The translations under genes were made by a program, and so were the position numbers. Source: Pseudomonas fluorescens (lineage in GTDB: Bacteria > Pseudomonadota > Gammaproteobacteria > Pseudomonadales > Pseudomonadaceae). From it: a DNA stretch of 64,000 nucleotides. Positions 27,101 to 35,491 of the stretch are shown here, one piece after another. The DNA lies in contig NZ_CP148752.1 of assembly GCF_040448305.1 (NCBI RefSeq), positions 2,294,001 to 2,358,000 of the forward strand, given 5' to 3'. The notes below the pieces were generated by a model. That model was not told the DNA's origin and searched no databases. It saw only the letters and a list, made by a program, of their open reading frames with translations. Positions within the stretch are counted from its first letter, which is position 1; each line of letters begins with the position of its first letter.

Positions 27101-28335
27101 ATTGCCAGCAATCGACGGTGTACGCCCTGTTCGCCGGTGGGGGCATGCCAGGAAAACGCATTGACAAGGCGTTTGGCATCCTCTGGCGAATGAACGAGAG
27201 AAGCAAAGTGCTGCGCTGCTAGAAACGGAATCAGTTCCTCAGGATAGGGTTTGACCTGGTGATGTCCGGCATCAATGAAAAGCTGCGAGTTCAGAAGTTG
27301 CGTTAAGGCCGATTCTTGAAGGAGCGAACCTGCTATCAGTTTCGCCGACAGGACTGTCTCGTCAGCGGTCAGTTGGCCCAAAGGCATCTCGACGTTTTGA
27401 AGCTGGCACACGAGTGAAGCGGCTGCGATTCTGCGTACGACTTCCACTTGCGCTGAGGGTGGCCCGGCATCAGTCAGCCGATGATCGCCGCTTTGCTGAT
27501 TTTCGACAGCCTGCACCACACGCCTGAATACATCCGTCAGGCTCTCCGGTGGTCGACTCACCAGATCGAGGTGGGCAATCACGTCAAGCCCGCCCGGGCT
27601 TTCTGTGAACCCAGGCAGCCCCCGCTTTCGCGCCACTTCAAGGAGTGTGGGCGCAGCGCTAACCGAATGTTTACTCTGCAGGTAGGTGACGGCTTGCCTG
27701 GAGGTGAGCGGGGCCATGGAAAAAATTACCAAGGGCTCCTGGGTGGTTGATCTATTTATTGTTGCTCGCTCTGCATGTTCATCGAGGAGCCCCGTTAAGT
27801 CGTCATCCTCCGTACCAGTGACCTCGATGGGGACTCCGAGAATAGTAGACAACTGGCCCATGACATCGAGTGAAAGCACGGCAGGGCGAGTCGAAATTAA
27901 CCAGCGAGCGTTGCTGTTTGGCCAGTTGAACGCCTGGCGCACCTTCCTCAGCGCGTGATTTAAGTCCTGGCGTTGGGTGGGAGAGGCCTCATCCAATGAG
28001 TCTATGAGCAAGGTAATGGGTGCGCTTGAGACCTGCTGCCAGGTCTCGAAGGCAGTAACCTCCGACGGATGCAGCGCCTCTTCAAGGCTATTGCGGTCGA
28101 GCACCTTGCGCAGCTCCACGAAAACAGCATGTTTCCCCGTCTGCCGTTCACGGTTCGCCAGTTCTTTGAGCTCAGTGGTCTTACCGAAGTTGGCCGGCGC
28201 GACGACAATTGCAAAGCGTTTCGCCAGAACGTCATCCCACGACAACTTCCGATCGCGGATTTCTGCCTTGAGCAGTTCCTCCTGGTCGTACTTCGTTCGT
28301 TGAACAAAGCGTCGGTCTAGGTTGAGGTACTGCAT
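24127..28335 (-). CDS. Large STAND-like NTPase with C-terminal PD-(D/E)XK-type nuclease
   Basis: About 1402 residues. Near the N-terminus lies a P-loop, APANFGKT at 46-53, and a Walker B, ITLLIDSLDEA at about 107-117, as in NACHT/STAND ATPases. A long helical middle (about 300-1200) looks like a repeat sensor. The C-terminus has the pattern of a PD-(D/E)XK nuclease: Asp1294, then SIELK with Glu1307 and Lys1309, and a following QYLESLEYQL helix. This order is the reverse of Avs proteins, which carry the effector at the N-terminus. ATG 28335 has GGAG nine bases upstream; ATG 28350 has none. Confidence 0.8.
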   Translation of the reverse strand: MQYLNLDRRFVQRTKYDQEELLKAEIRDRKLSWDDVLAKRFAIVVAPANFGKTTELKELANRERQTGKHAVFVELRKVLDRNSLEEALHPSEVTAFETWQQVSSAPITLLIDSLDEASPTQRQDLNHALRKVRQAFNWPNSNARWLISTRPAVLSLDVMGQLSTILGVPIEVTGTEDDDLTGLLDEHAERATINRSTTQEPLVIFSMAPLTSRQAVTYLQSKHSVSAAPTLLEVARKRGLPGFTESPGGLDVIAHLDLVSRPPESLTDVFRRVVQAVENQQSGDHRLTDAGPPSAQVEVVRRIAAASLVCQLQNVEMPLGQLTADETVLSAKLIAGSLLQESALTQLLNSQLFIDAGHHQVKPYPEELIPFLAAQHFASLVHSPEDAKRLVNAFSWHAPTGEQGVHRRLLAMLGWLATLSNYCRTELLQQDPQVVAFFGDLRNSDIPRSDAHEAIRRSIHSVSTQGDRIGRNFFRLTPENYWQVGADSNLPLISELFEHYGSNLRVRSALLDIATHSQSDILRQQVLKACQGDYALLLQQRMDLYYLLGLGVDEDLTGLAEALTTQRDLNEERVSISITHLAWTHLKVSQIVTLIEWQFSGSQGGYRIASTISGPVFDAANDLQAYRLTRSLVIRLARIGRTPGRKTPVYVDIPNRKLDLVIDVLASLITRSATVYESRVALLCLIIRRFFRNTFCGSTDLSRMRKALQKNSPLRLAVLRKILTLEPDDDQLRGALFGLGRICTPTLEDATTLESDRLRETIQTVEATNSTAMLSRPPAKIKRQSRLGIDKPTLANLHKEIEQIRDGSARHSIALLAGWLLQDHSTSRYGEVSFDPVREAGGADLAEAFKAGVTRLWREQLPMFKEDEPRSFYHITAAGLQGLHHELRDGSSLPAMSTAEVIQAIQYAVFEINGYPHWFWPLVEAHQDVAISEFQQLVGRAGMGAVSYEHAEELLISLNETPERIRRELAPAAWTFLTTHPVNRNHTVESILRQVTNVSGTTTQNQFETQAWDRIQAAFGSGALEGSADAEFTNDFLEPQQRSAAWGAYWLIGYPDSFTYHLEQWLTEDKSQAQAFVLELAAYFGQDFGSKLIGLAKTSDHGVDALAALYKCTLEVVPPEDDAPRPSGVVYTPGRRDHAQQLRDALIPAIAAAESTRAYEVLDAIRKGAASNHAQYLSSVLFDMQEARFTRPPLAQRDFDQFDRDFKPAVNGTLSLALAVQEDLLAVKYSIEKGEFSLRRFFSAIKFSRIDTDKEGLALEADFQALLGSEMNHLAGSRYTVTREPETAEATRRDVLCRKGTDYASIELKMSMRWTVSQYLESLEYQLVGQYMRNRNATTGFLVIVLQKDKTWKDPTSKKRIKFSRLLELLQAKAIELERQNRRHFIRVIGIDATPPKSFRDA

Positions 28336-28845
28336 ACGGTGGAGCTCCATGAACACGGTGCGATACGTTAGCGTCGTGGGCCCTGAGTTGAAAGCCTGAG
28401 ATCTGCGGCTTGTTTGGCGAGGAACTACACCGGCAATCCCTGCGGCTGCTTTTCATGCAATGCCGGTGATGCCATGTTGGGTAGTTCGCTGTTGATCAGG
28501 CCCAGCACCGCGGTGCCGTAGTTCACTGCATCCATTTCGGTTTAGGCACTACCGACCACAACTCCCCATAATAGAAATGTCTTCAGTTACTCACTAGGGA
28601 CTATGAGCACGCCGATTTTTCCGCTAGCGAAATGAGGTCCGTGTAGCCGCTTCATCGTCGAGCAGGTCGCGTTCATCTCCTTGCGGAATTATTGTCCCCG
28701 CTGGAACCCCTGTCGCCAAACTGCACGTTGGCGACTGCGGTGTCATCCTGCCGCGACACCCAGTAGAGACCATGCGCGTCCGCACGTTGGGCGTGGATTA
28801 CTGCCCTTTAGCTCAAAGAGAACTCCCTGTAGATGCTGCCGCCTG
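28336..28845. other. Intergenic region upstream of the STAND gene
   Basis: About 510 bases. It holds the probable promoter of the leftward STAND gene. A minus-strand frame at 28425-28535 (MDAVNYGTAVLGLINSELPN) reads like the tail of a lost protein. No complete gene is recognised. Confidence 0.35.
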
Positions 28846-29481
28846 TCAGCATCGCCGTCGTGTTGGGGGGACTGGCTGCGGTGAGACCGACAGCGCGCAG
28901 GCCCTGTAACCGCGACTCGACTTGCGGTTACAGGCAACCTCAATGGAGATTTGCGGCTGGGCATTCAGCCAGGTTTCGAGGCGCTGCCACACGGAGTCGG
29001 TGAGATCGGCAACCCTCTCCCCGCGCCGGATGTTGATCATACGCAGACCAAAGTCCTCCGGTAGAAGGGGACCGAAGGCACCGAAGCGCCAAGCATGATC
29101 GAACACGAGGACGTTCAGCCCGCCGGTGTCGCGAACTTGGGCCTCAGGCCCGTGAACGGGATTGGATTGCCAGGCGAAGCCGCCGTTACCGGTAGGCTTA
29201 TAGAAATTGTCCGGTACGTCGGTACGGTCAGGTTTCTTTGAGGCGAAACGGCGGTCGCTCCAGTATTCGGTGAAGGTCAGTACCTCAGAGACGATGCCGG
29301 CCCAGACAACGCTGTGGCGGGAGGTGGGATTCACTTCCGAACCTGCAAATGCGAGCACGATCTCGCCGACCTTTGCCTTCTTGCGGATGCGCGGCTTACA
29401 GACAGCCAGCGTAACGGCCGGCGGATCGTAGTTTGGCGCGGAGCCCGCGTCCGTTGCGATCACATACGTGTGGACTCGCAT
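28846..29481 (-). CDS. Nmad2-type protein (nucleotide modification associated)
   Basis: The 211-residue product starts MRVHTYVIATDAGSAPNYDP, followed by VCKPRIRKKAKVGEIVLAFAG, which matches my memory of the 'nucleotide modification associated domain 2' family. These were proposed from gene context to act with hypermodified DNA bases or nucleotides; the biochemistry is not established. ATG 29481 overlaps the stop of the Nmad3 gene (TGATG), so the pair is coupled. The last 25 residues are less typical and could reflect an altered C-terminus. Confidence 0.78.
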   Translation of the reverse strand: MRVHTYVIATDAGSAPNYDPPAVTLAVCKPRIRKKAKVGEIVLAFAGSEVNPTSRHSVVWAGIVSEVLTFTEYWSDRRFASKKPDRTDVPDNFYKPTGNGGFAWQSNPVHGPEAQVRDTGGLNVLVFDHAWRFGAFGPLLPEDFGLRMINIRRGERVADLTDSVWQRLETWLNAQPQISIEVACNRKSSRGYRACALSVSPQPVPPTRRRC

Positions 29482-30311
29482 CAACATGCCTCCTGCGCAA
29501 AGAGCTGATCGAGCCACGCGAGCGCATCGGCACGATTCGTGATGTCTGCGACGAATTCCTGACCACGTGCGGCGGCCTCCAGAGTCCCGGACGACGCCCA
29601 GCGCTGCGATGGGTGATAGGTCAGGCCGACTCCGCCGCGTGCCAGGTTCAACCAGTCAGGTACCGACCAAATGGACGGACGCGGCGCATGACTCTCGGTC
29701 AGTCGAAAGCCCGTCTTGAACAGGCCGAAGCCCGGCCGCTGGGCTATGCGCCCGTCCAGCATCAGACGGTCGGCGGCAATGTAAAGCGTGTTGTTTTCCT
29801 TCCAGCCGGCCCTGGTGTGCGGGTGTTCTTCGAGCCAAGGGTAGCGCTCAGCCGCGTGCGTTCCATCGACCCCCAGAGAGAAGACCTCCCCGATTTGCAG
29901 CCACCCAAATACGCGATGTTCGCGTTGCCCCTCGTATGACCAGCGGCCTTGGATTTGCGTCACCGGCCGGAACAGGCCCCAGAAGAGGAACAAATCGCCA
30001 ACGCCGACACCTTGCCCGGCGAGATGACTCTGAGCTGCGGCAAGTTGACCGAGCGCGCCGCGCCATCCAGGGGCGCGAGGGCGCACGCGGGGATCAAGAT
30101 CTGGATCGAGGTGGCAAGGAGTTGCTCTCGTGTATCGGCCTCGGGTGAGCTGTTCGATAAGTGTCGGGATCGGTTCGCTCAGGTCGCCGAAGGTGATGGG
30201 CGTCGGCATACGTGTGGGGATGGGGAGCGAGATTGGTCGTCCCTCCAGTAGCGGGCTAGGGACTCCGCCGGCGGAGGAGTCGAAACCTTTGCGGGAGAGT
30301 ACGAGTTTCAT
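29481..30311 (-). CDS. Nmad3-type protein (nucleotide modification associated)
   Basis: The 276-residue product begins MKLVLSRKGFDSSAGGVPSP, the hallmark opening of the 'nucleotide modification associated domain 3' family, with the segment DLFLFWGLFRP near the middle and a HPRF-like RLTESHAPRPS stretch. The family is predicted to be a nuclease-like or glycosidase-like partner of Nmad2 in base-modification conflicts; this is inference from context in the literature. It is the first gene of the two-gene leftward operon. Confidence 0.8.
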   Translation of the reverse strand: MKLVLSRKGFDSSAGGVPSPLLEGRPISLPIPTRMPTPITFGDLSEPIPTLIEQLTRGRYTRATPCHLDPDLDPRVRPRAPGWRGALGQLAAAQSHLAGQGVGVGDLFLFWGLFRPVTQIQGRWSYEGQREHRVFGWLQIGEVFSLGVDGTHAAERYPWLEEHPHTRAGWKENNTLYIAADRLMLDGRIAQRPGFGLFKTGFRLTESHAPRPSIWSVPDWLNLARGGVGLTYHPSQRWASSGTLEAAARGQEFVADITNRADALAWLDQLFAQEAC

Positions 30312-30416
30312 AAGCCGCCAGTGGTGAGGTGCCGCTTGAAGTTGTGGTCCGACGTGATTAGTTCACCGTCGATGCTGAGCGCCGCCAAAGGCTTGAGTGT
30401 AGTCCTTCTCTAAGCG

Positions 30417-30608
30417 GCTATAGCCGATTCAGTGATCGCACCTATTGCTTGGATGACCGCTGTAGCTCACCTAGGTGCGTCAGAAGTCTCGATATTCATG
30501 AACCTCATCCCAGTCATGACTGTGCTCGCAGCGGTGGCATTTCTGGGTAAATCCTTGCATTACTACCATCTGATAAGAGGCGCCTTGAACTGGGAGGCAT
30601 TTACATGA
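30417..30608 (+). pseudogene. C-terminal fragment of an EamA/DMT-family permease
   Basis: Read in frame from about 30417 to the TGA at 30606-30608, the fragment contains IAPIAWMTAVAHLGASEVSI and FMNLIPVMTVLAAVAFLG, the last transmembrane helices of a drug/metabolite transporter. A stop lies in frame just upstream and the rest of the gene is absent. The 540-base region 30312-30851 otherwise shows only the promoter area for the MazG gene. Confidence 0.65.
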
Positions 30609-30851
30609 GTCAGTCAGTCTGAGGATTCTTCTCAATCAGGGGCGATTCACTCTGGTGCGAACCCTAACAGGAACCCCGACGGACAATCTCAACGGCACAC
30701 GATGGACGGGGTGATGGCAACGAGATATCGTTTGACCATCCATCGAGCTGGCATTCAATCCGTCTGTAATAGCTCTAGCTTGCCCCATTCCCGCTTCAAG
30801 CCTGTTGGTTGTGATGAGCAGCGCAGCAGGTTTGAGTCATAGGACCCGCCC

Positions 30852-31223
30852 ATGAGTAGCTCCATCCCCCCGGCAGATCAACTGGCATCGCTACGTCTTG
30901 AGATTGATCGATTTTCCGAAGTCAGAGACTGGGGCCAGTTTCATACCCCCAAAAATCTCAGCATGGCCATGAGTGTGGAAGCGTCTGAACTGATGGAGAT
31001 CTTCCAGTGGCAAGTGGGCAATGAAGACTACGCCTCACTGTCGGAGAGCAAAAAAGAAGCTGTCGCCCATGAAGTGGCCGACGTATTTATCTACTTGATG
31101 CGTTTCTGTTCAGTCACGGGTATTGACCCACTTAAAGCGGCCCAAGAAAAACTCAAGCTGAACGATGCCAAGTACCCGGCTGGTGTGGTGAAAGGCAAGT
31201 CCGACAAGTACTCAGATTACTGA
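30852..31223 (+). CDS. MazG-like nucleotide pyrophosphohydrolase
   Basis: A 123-residue all-alpha NTP pyrophosphohydrolase. The metal-binding pattern is visible: EASELMEIFQW in the first helix pair and HEVADVFIYLM in the next, with a C-terminal KYPAGVVKGKSDKYSDY typical of the MazG/RS21-C6 type. It would hydrolyse NTPs or dNTPs, perhaps modified ones. It heads a three-gene operon, with the next start only 3 bases after its stop. Confidence 0.9.
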   Translation: MSSSIPPADQLASLRLEIDRFSEVRDWGQFHTPKNLSMAMSVEASELMEIFQWQVGNEDYASLSESKKEAVAHEVADVFIYLMRFCSVTGIDPLKAAQEKLKLNDAKYPAGVVKGKSDKYSDY

Positions 31224-31226
31224 CCG

Positions 31227-32222
31227 ATGCGCCAAATATTTATCTTCACTGCTGGTGATAAGAAAGCGCGCGTTCATTTGACGGACTCCATACTGAACCC
31301 AGTGTCTTTCGACTGGATGCTGGAGGCGTTGGGCCAGGAGCAAACTGGGTACTACCGATCGCTGATGCCGGATCAAACAGGTTTTTATGCCTGGGGCGCA
31401 GTGCCAGGGCCTGTTAACCAGCGCACCTGGACGACCATGCAGGTCGGAGATTTGGTACTCACGGTTTACGCCAACCAGTATCACTTTCTGTCCACGGTCA
31501 TTGGCAAACTCCACAATAAGCCGCTAGCCAGTCGCATCTGGGGCAATGACGACGAGGGTAAAACCTGGGAGTACATGTACCTGCTCAGCTCGCCGCAGAA
31601 CATTGCAGTCGACGTACTGAGTGCTCCCGCAGTCGATTATCTGAACAAGGGTTATCGAGGTTTCACTCGCATCTCGGACGACAAGACCCAAGCCCTTGTT
31701 AAGCACTTTGGCAACCTGGAAACGTTTGTGGCGCAGGTTTTCCAAGCGCATATCCCACAGGGCCATATCGCACGCGAGATTGGCCTGGCCGAGAAAGAGG
31801 CCGACGTCTCAGCCGCTTTTGCGCCCAGAGATATGGTCGATGGCCGGAAAAAAGTACTCCAGGAAATTGTGCGACGTCAGGGGCAACCCAAGTTCCGCAA
31901 AGTGTTGTTGGCGGCCTATAACAGCAAATGCGTGATCACTGATTGTGATGTGGAAAGTGTGCTCGAAGCCGCTCACATCGCGCCTTACCTGGGGACAGAA
32001 TCTAACACGGTTCAAAACGGTCTTTTGCTGCGGGCTGACATTCATACACTCTTTGACCTTGGCCAATTGAAAATCACCCCTGATGGCCGAATCGAGCTTC
32101 ACGAGACGTTGTTTGGCACTGTTTATGAGCAATATCAGGGGCAACGTATCAAACAGCCCGCCACCCAAGCCAATGCGCCCAGCGTGGAGGCCCTTGCACT
32201 TAAATATGAGTTGGTTCTTTAG
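31227..32222 (+). CDS. HNH endonuclease with N-terminal PUA/EVE-like domain
   Basis: The 331-residue product has a C-terminal HNH domain: Cys235 and Cys240 in NSKCVITDCDVESVLEAAHI, His250, Asn264 in NTVQNGLLLRADIH and His273. The N-terminal half (about 30-130: YAWGAVPG, WTTMQVGDLVLTVYANQYHF, IWGNDDEGKTWEYMYLL) resembles EVE/PUA folds that flip and read modified bases. This suggests a modification-dependent nuclease. It is packed between MazG and a helicase with 3-base gaps on both sides. Confidence 0.82.
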   Translation: MRQIFIFTAGDKKARVHLTDSILNPVSFDWMLEALGQEQTGYYRSLMPDQTGFYAWGAVPGPVNQRTWTTMQVGDLVLTVYANQYHFLSTVIGKLHNKPLASRIWGNDDEGKTWEYMYLLSSPQNIAVDVLSAPAVDYLNKGYRGFTRISDDKTQALVKHFGNLETFVAQVFQAHIPQGHIAREIGLAEKEADVSAAFAPRDMVDGRKKVLQEIVRRQGQPKFRKVLLAAYNSKCVITDCDVESVLEAAHIAPYLGTESNTVQNGLLLRADIHTLFDLGQLKITPDGRIELHETLFGTVYEQYQGQRIKQPATQANAPSVEALALKYELVL

Positions 32223-32225
32223 CCT

Positions 32226-33998
32226 ATGGACAGGGCAGTACTGGAAAAATTAACCATCAAGGAATTTTGCGAGAAGGCCACACACCCTGATTTCGCTTGC
32301 CACCTGGAATTACGTTTCTCTGAGGCGTACGGCAAAGGAAGCGTCTCCCCACAGGAAAAAGCATCGTGGGCCAACTCGCTGCCTAAATTGGCGACATTAC
32401 TTCAGACACTGCCAATCGCAGGGCATATTCTGATCGAATACCTCATGCCTCTCGGCGAGAAACGCGCTGATTGCGTACTGGTTGGGGCGGATGCTTCGGG
32501 TAAAATGCACATCATTGTGATTGAGCTAAAACAATGGTCCCAGGGAAGAATTCGCCTCAACGAAACTTTCGATATGGGCTGGCTGACGGTCGACGCCACC
32601 CCCCCGTACCCCACTGACCATCCTTGCGAACAGGCTCACGTCTATCGCGCGGCGCTCGAGCATCAACTGGACTTCGGAGGCGAAACTCCCACCTTCCACT
32701 CACTGGCCTATTTGCACGAATACACCGAGAGCGATGACGAATTGCTTCGGCTACCTCACTTTGACGGATGCCTGCGCGAAACGTACTTACTGACACGCAA
32801 CCAGGGCATCCAGGACGCCAGCCTACTATTGAGCCAGCTTCAGACCGAAAGCCCAATCGTTGAGCGCCTGGTATCACCAAAGATCAAATATTCTCGATCC
32901 TTCATCTCCAACTTCAGCGACAAACTAAATTGCAGCGCCTTGTTCAAGCCAACGGCCGAGCAGATTCAGGCATTCAAAAACATCGCAGCCACTCTGGACC
33001 AAGTCGAACAACCCACCTGCGTCATCGTCAAGGGCATCGTTGGAACTGGCAAAACAGTACTGGCCATGTTGCTGATCAGGCACCTTATGGAGCGGGGCAA
33101 ACAACCGTTGTACTACGCGCGCTCAGCTGCGATCGGTGCGTGCATCAGACAACTTGATTTCTACGCCAGAGGTCACGGAAGGACCGAGTACTACATGGTC
33201 GACGAGGCGCACCGCTTAAATAAAAGAGAGCTGCCTCAGATCGTCAGAGATAAAAGGCTCACCGTCTTTTTTATAGATGACAACCAATGGCTTCAACCGC
33301 AGGAAAATTGCCGCAGCCACGACATTCAGCAGGCAGCAGAAGAGGCTGGCCAGCATATTCTTGAGGTATCACTCGTCAAACAACTGCGTTGCCAGGATGC
33401 AGGCGCCTACATTGAGTGGGTCGACAACTTCCTGAACGCAGGCAAAATCACCCGGTTTGACTCGACAGAAAGCTTTGAAGTCAAAGTCGTCGACACTCCA
33501 CACCAAATGACAGAACTCCTGACGGTGCGAGCACAAGACAACACCAGTTGCCGCATCGTTGCAGGCTACTGCTGGTACTGGGCTACCGAACAAAAACCGG
33601 GAATCGGGCACGACATAGAAATTGGAGACTGGACAGCCCGTTGGAATGCTCGAGCATCCTACGCCACCTGGAACCGCTTCCCTGGCCTGCACAAAGAAGT
33701 AGGCGCAATTTACACAGTCCAAGGCTTCGAATACGACTACGTGGGCGTAGTGATCGGAGAAGACCTCGTATACAGAAACGGTCGCGTATGCGCTCGCAGA
33801 TCAGCCCAACAAGACCCGGGCCTTCAGCGATACATGAACACCCACAGCGGTTCCCAGGAAGAGAAGAAAGCTACATTTGCTCGGATAATTCGCAATATTT
33901 ACTACGTGTTAATGACCCGAGCCAAGAAGGGGGTTTTTATTTATGTGGTTGATCCTGAATTGAGGGGAATGCTTCGAGGTGCTTTGCCTGATGTTTAG
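32226..33998 (+). CDS. Schlafen-type (DUF2075) helicase with N-terminal nuclease domain
   Basis: The 590-residue product joins a PD-(D/E)XK-like domain (Asp82 in ADCVLVG, Glu100 and Lys102 in IVIELKQW) to a superfamily 1 helicase of the DUF2075/Schlafen type: Walker A GIVGTGKT at 270-277, Walker B YYMVDEAHR at 322-330, and late motifs VGAIYTVQGFEYDYVGVV and NIYYVLMTRAKKG. Its start lies 3 bases after the HNH gene. Nuclease-helicase fusions of this kind occur in phage-defence loci. Confidence 0.85.
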   Translation: MDRAVLEKLTIKEFCEKATHPDFACHLELRFSEAYGKGSVSPQEKASWANSLPKLATLLQTLPIAGHILIEYLMPLGEKRADCVLVGADASGKMHIIVIELKQWSQGRIRLNETFDMGWLTVDATPPYPTDHPCEQAHVYRAALEHQLDFGGETPTFHSLAYLHEYTESDDELLRLPHFDGCLRETYLLTRNQGIQDASLLLSQLQTESPIVERLVSPKIKYSRSFISNFSDKLNCSALFKPTAEQIQAFKNIAATLDQVEQPTCVIVKGIVGTGKTVLAMLLIRHLMERGKQPLYYARSAAIGACIRQLDFYARGHGRTEYYMVDEAHRLNKRELPQIVRDKRLTVFFIDDNQWLQPQENCRSHDIQQAAEEAGQHILEVSLVKQLRCQDAGAYIEWVDNFLNAGKITRFDSTESFEVKVVDTPHQMTELLTVRAQDNTSCRIVAGYCWYWATEQKPGIGHDIEIGDWTARWNARASYATWNRFPGLHKEVGAIYTVQGFEYDYVGVVIGEDLVYRNGRVCARRSAQQDPGLQRYMNTHSGSQEEKKATFARIIRNIYYVLMTRAKKGVFIYVVDPELRGMLRGALPDV

Positions 33999-34214
33999 GG
34001 GTGGCCAATGGATTCGGTAGTAGGGCGTTGGAGGCTGCTTCTGACGCTCGATACCCCAGTGCAGTGATGTCAGCCTGATTCAGTTGGTAGAGAGTCAATG
34101 GGAGAGGGAGGCAGTTTCTTTGCTTGGAGTAGATCTGCTTTCGGCCAGCAGCGGTCATTTTGATGTGCCTACGAAACCCGGGGCGATTCATTAACAACAG
34201 AGGGTCATCAATAC

Positions 34215-35375
34215 ATGCTGCTGTTGAACTGTTTTTTAGATACCTATGAATATGCCAACTCTGACGTTTTAGCTCTGAGCAAATCGAAAATAAATCCTAT
34301 CAGATGCCAGCCCAGAGGACTAAGAGTTAGCTTGGTTCGCTTGGCCACCGCGATCGCTAAAACGCAGCATTGCCAGCCGCTCAAGCGGTTCGTATTACCG
34401 TTCGTCGTTCTCGAACAAATTTCAGCGCTACAGCGACATATGGTTTCACACGCCACGGGAGCTGAACGTAATTTAAGACTCAATGAGCGATTTTTTGGGA
34501 AATATGGACTGCGAGACTTTTCCAAGACTTCAACTATAGGAGAATACGCTCAAGGCCTGTCCTTTCTGTTCGCACAGGACTGCCTAAAAGTGCCGGCATT
34601 GGTCGACTTCGATCACTTTTGCGATACCACCGGTGTTCCGCGGATTACCTCTAACTTGTCAAAACCAGACTTTGTCGGCTGTCAAAACTCTCGCGGATAT
34701 TGGCTCATCGAAGCCAAGGGTAATCTGGAGTCCACATCAATAAAAACAGAGCTCAGGAAGGGAGTCGGACAGTGCGAACTTGGCGCCGCACACCTGATAA
34801 AATCGGGATTAACCGCTCCGCAAAAATCGTTCACAACACTCGTATCATTTCGCGACCAAAAATCTAGCAATCAGACTCGACTGTGTTACGTCGATCCCGA
34901 ATTCCCAGATGACGGCCGCCCGTTCAACACGGCGCAGTTTTTACGCAACTACTACGAAGACGTAATCAGAGCATTGGGTTTTTTGGGGTACATCGGTGAT
35001 GTTTGGGACAATCCCGACGCCGCTTTTTCCCATAATGTGTTCGAAGAATCTGGCGTGGCCTACTACCGTATTTTCACCAATGACAGTGATCGTGCAGTGA
35101 TTCCACCACCTCGGCGCACCCCCTGCTTTAATCCAAGGGGATACTACATCTCCGGGGTTTCCAGAGATGTGATTAACGCCCTTGCCAAAAGGGACGTTGA
35201 AGCGTTCTTCGCCCTGATACCCAGCTTCGATAGCCAAGTGGAATCGCTGAATTTAAAGATGCAGGCAACCGATGCGACTGTAGATCTTTGGGAGGCGCCA
35301 GAGACCTTTATCGACGGTACCTTTGTGCATTACGAGATGAGTATTCCCCATTTGATTGACTATCTGGGCTTGTAA
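34215..35375 (+). CDS. Probable PD-(D/E)XK nuclease (386 aa)
   Basis: A middle segment shows SKPDFVGCQNSRGYWLIEAK, with Asp152, Glu166 and Lys168 as a PD-(D/E)XK motif. Before it is an all-helical region of about 140 residues, after it a domain with FNPRGYYISGVSRD near residue 320. No known family name comes to mind. It follows the helicase operon by 216 bases with no obvious coupling, so it may be a separate single-gene system. The start is open: ATG-like codons are few and the ribosome site is weak. Confidence 0.62.
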   Translation: MLLLNCFLDTYEYANSDVLALSKSKINPIRCQPRGLRVSLVRLATAIAKTQHCQPLKRFVLPFVVLEQISALQRHMVSHATGAERNLRLNERFFGKYGLRDFSKTSTIGEYAQGLSFLFAQDCLKVPALVDFDHFCDTTGVPRITSNLSKPDFVGCQNSRGYWLIEAKGNLESTSIKTELRKGVGQCELGAAHLIKSGLTAPQKSFTTLVSFRDQKSSNQTRLCYVDPEFPDDGRPFNTAQFLRNYYEDVIRALGFLGYIGDVWDNPDAAFSHNVFEESGVAYYRIFTNDSDRAVIPPPRRTPCFNPRGYYISGVSRDVINALAKRDVEAFFALIPSFDSQVESLNLKMQATDATVDLWEAPETFIDGTFVHYEMSIPHLIDYLGL

Positions 35376-35491
35376 CTCATGAATTGACCTTGGTTTAGCA
35401 GAGACAATGAGAGACCGCTTCTGGCCGGACAGCGACCGTCACTCATTATGACTGATCCACCCTTGTCCTCCCTCAATGTGGAGGACAAGCC

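Noticed and set aside
33937..34197. 86-codon minus-strand frame between the helicase and the 386-aa nuclease gene
   Set aside because: It overlaps the end of the helicase gene, has no ribosome site and reads as low-quality protein.
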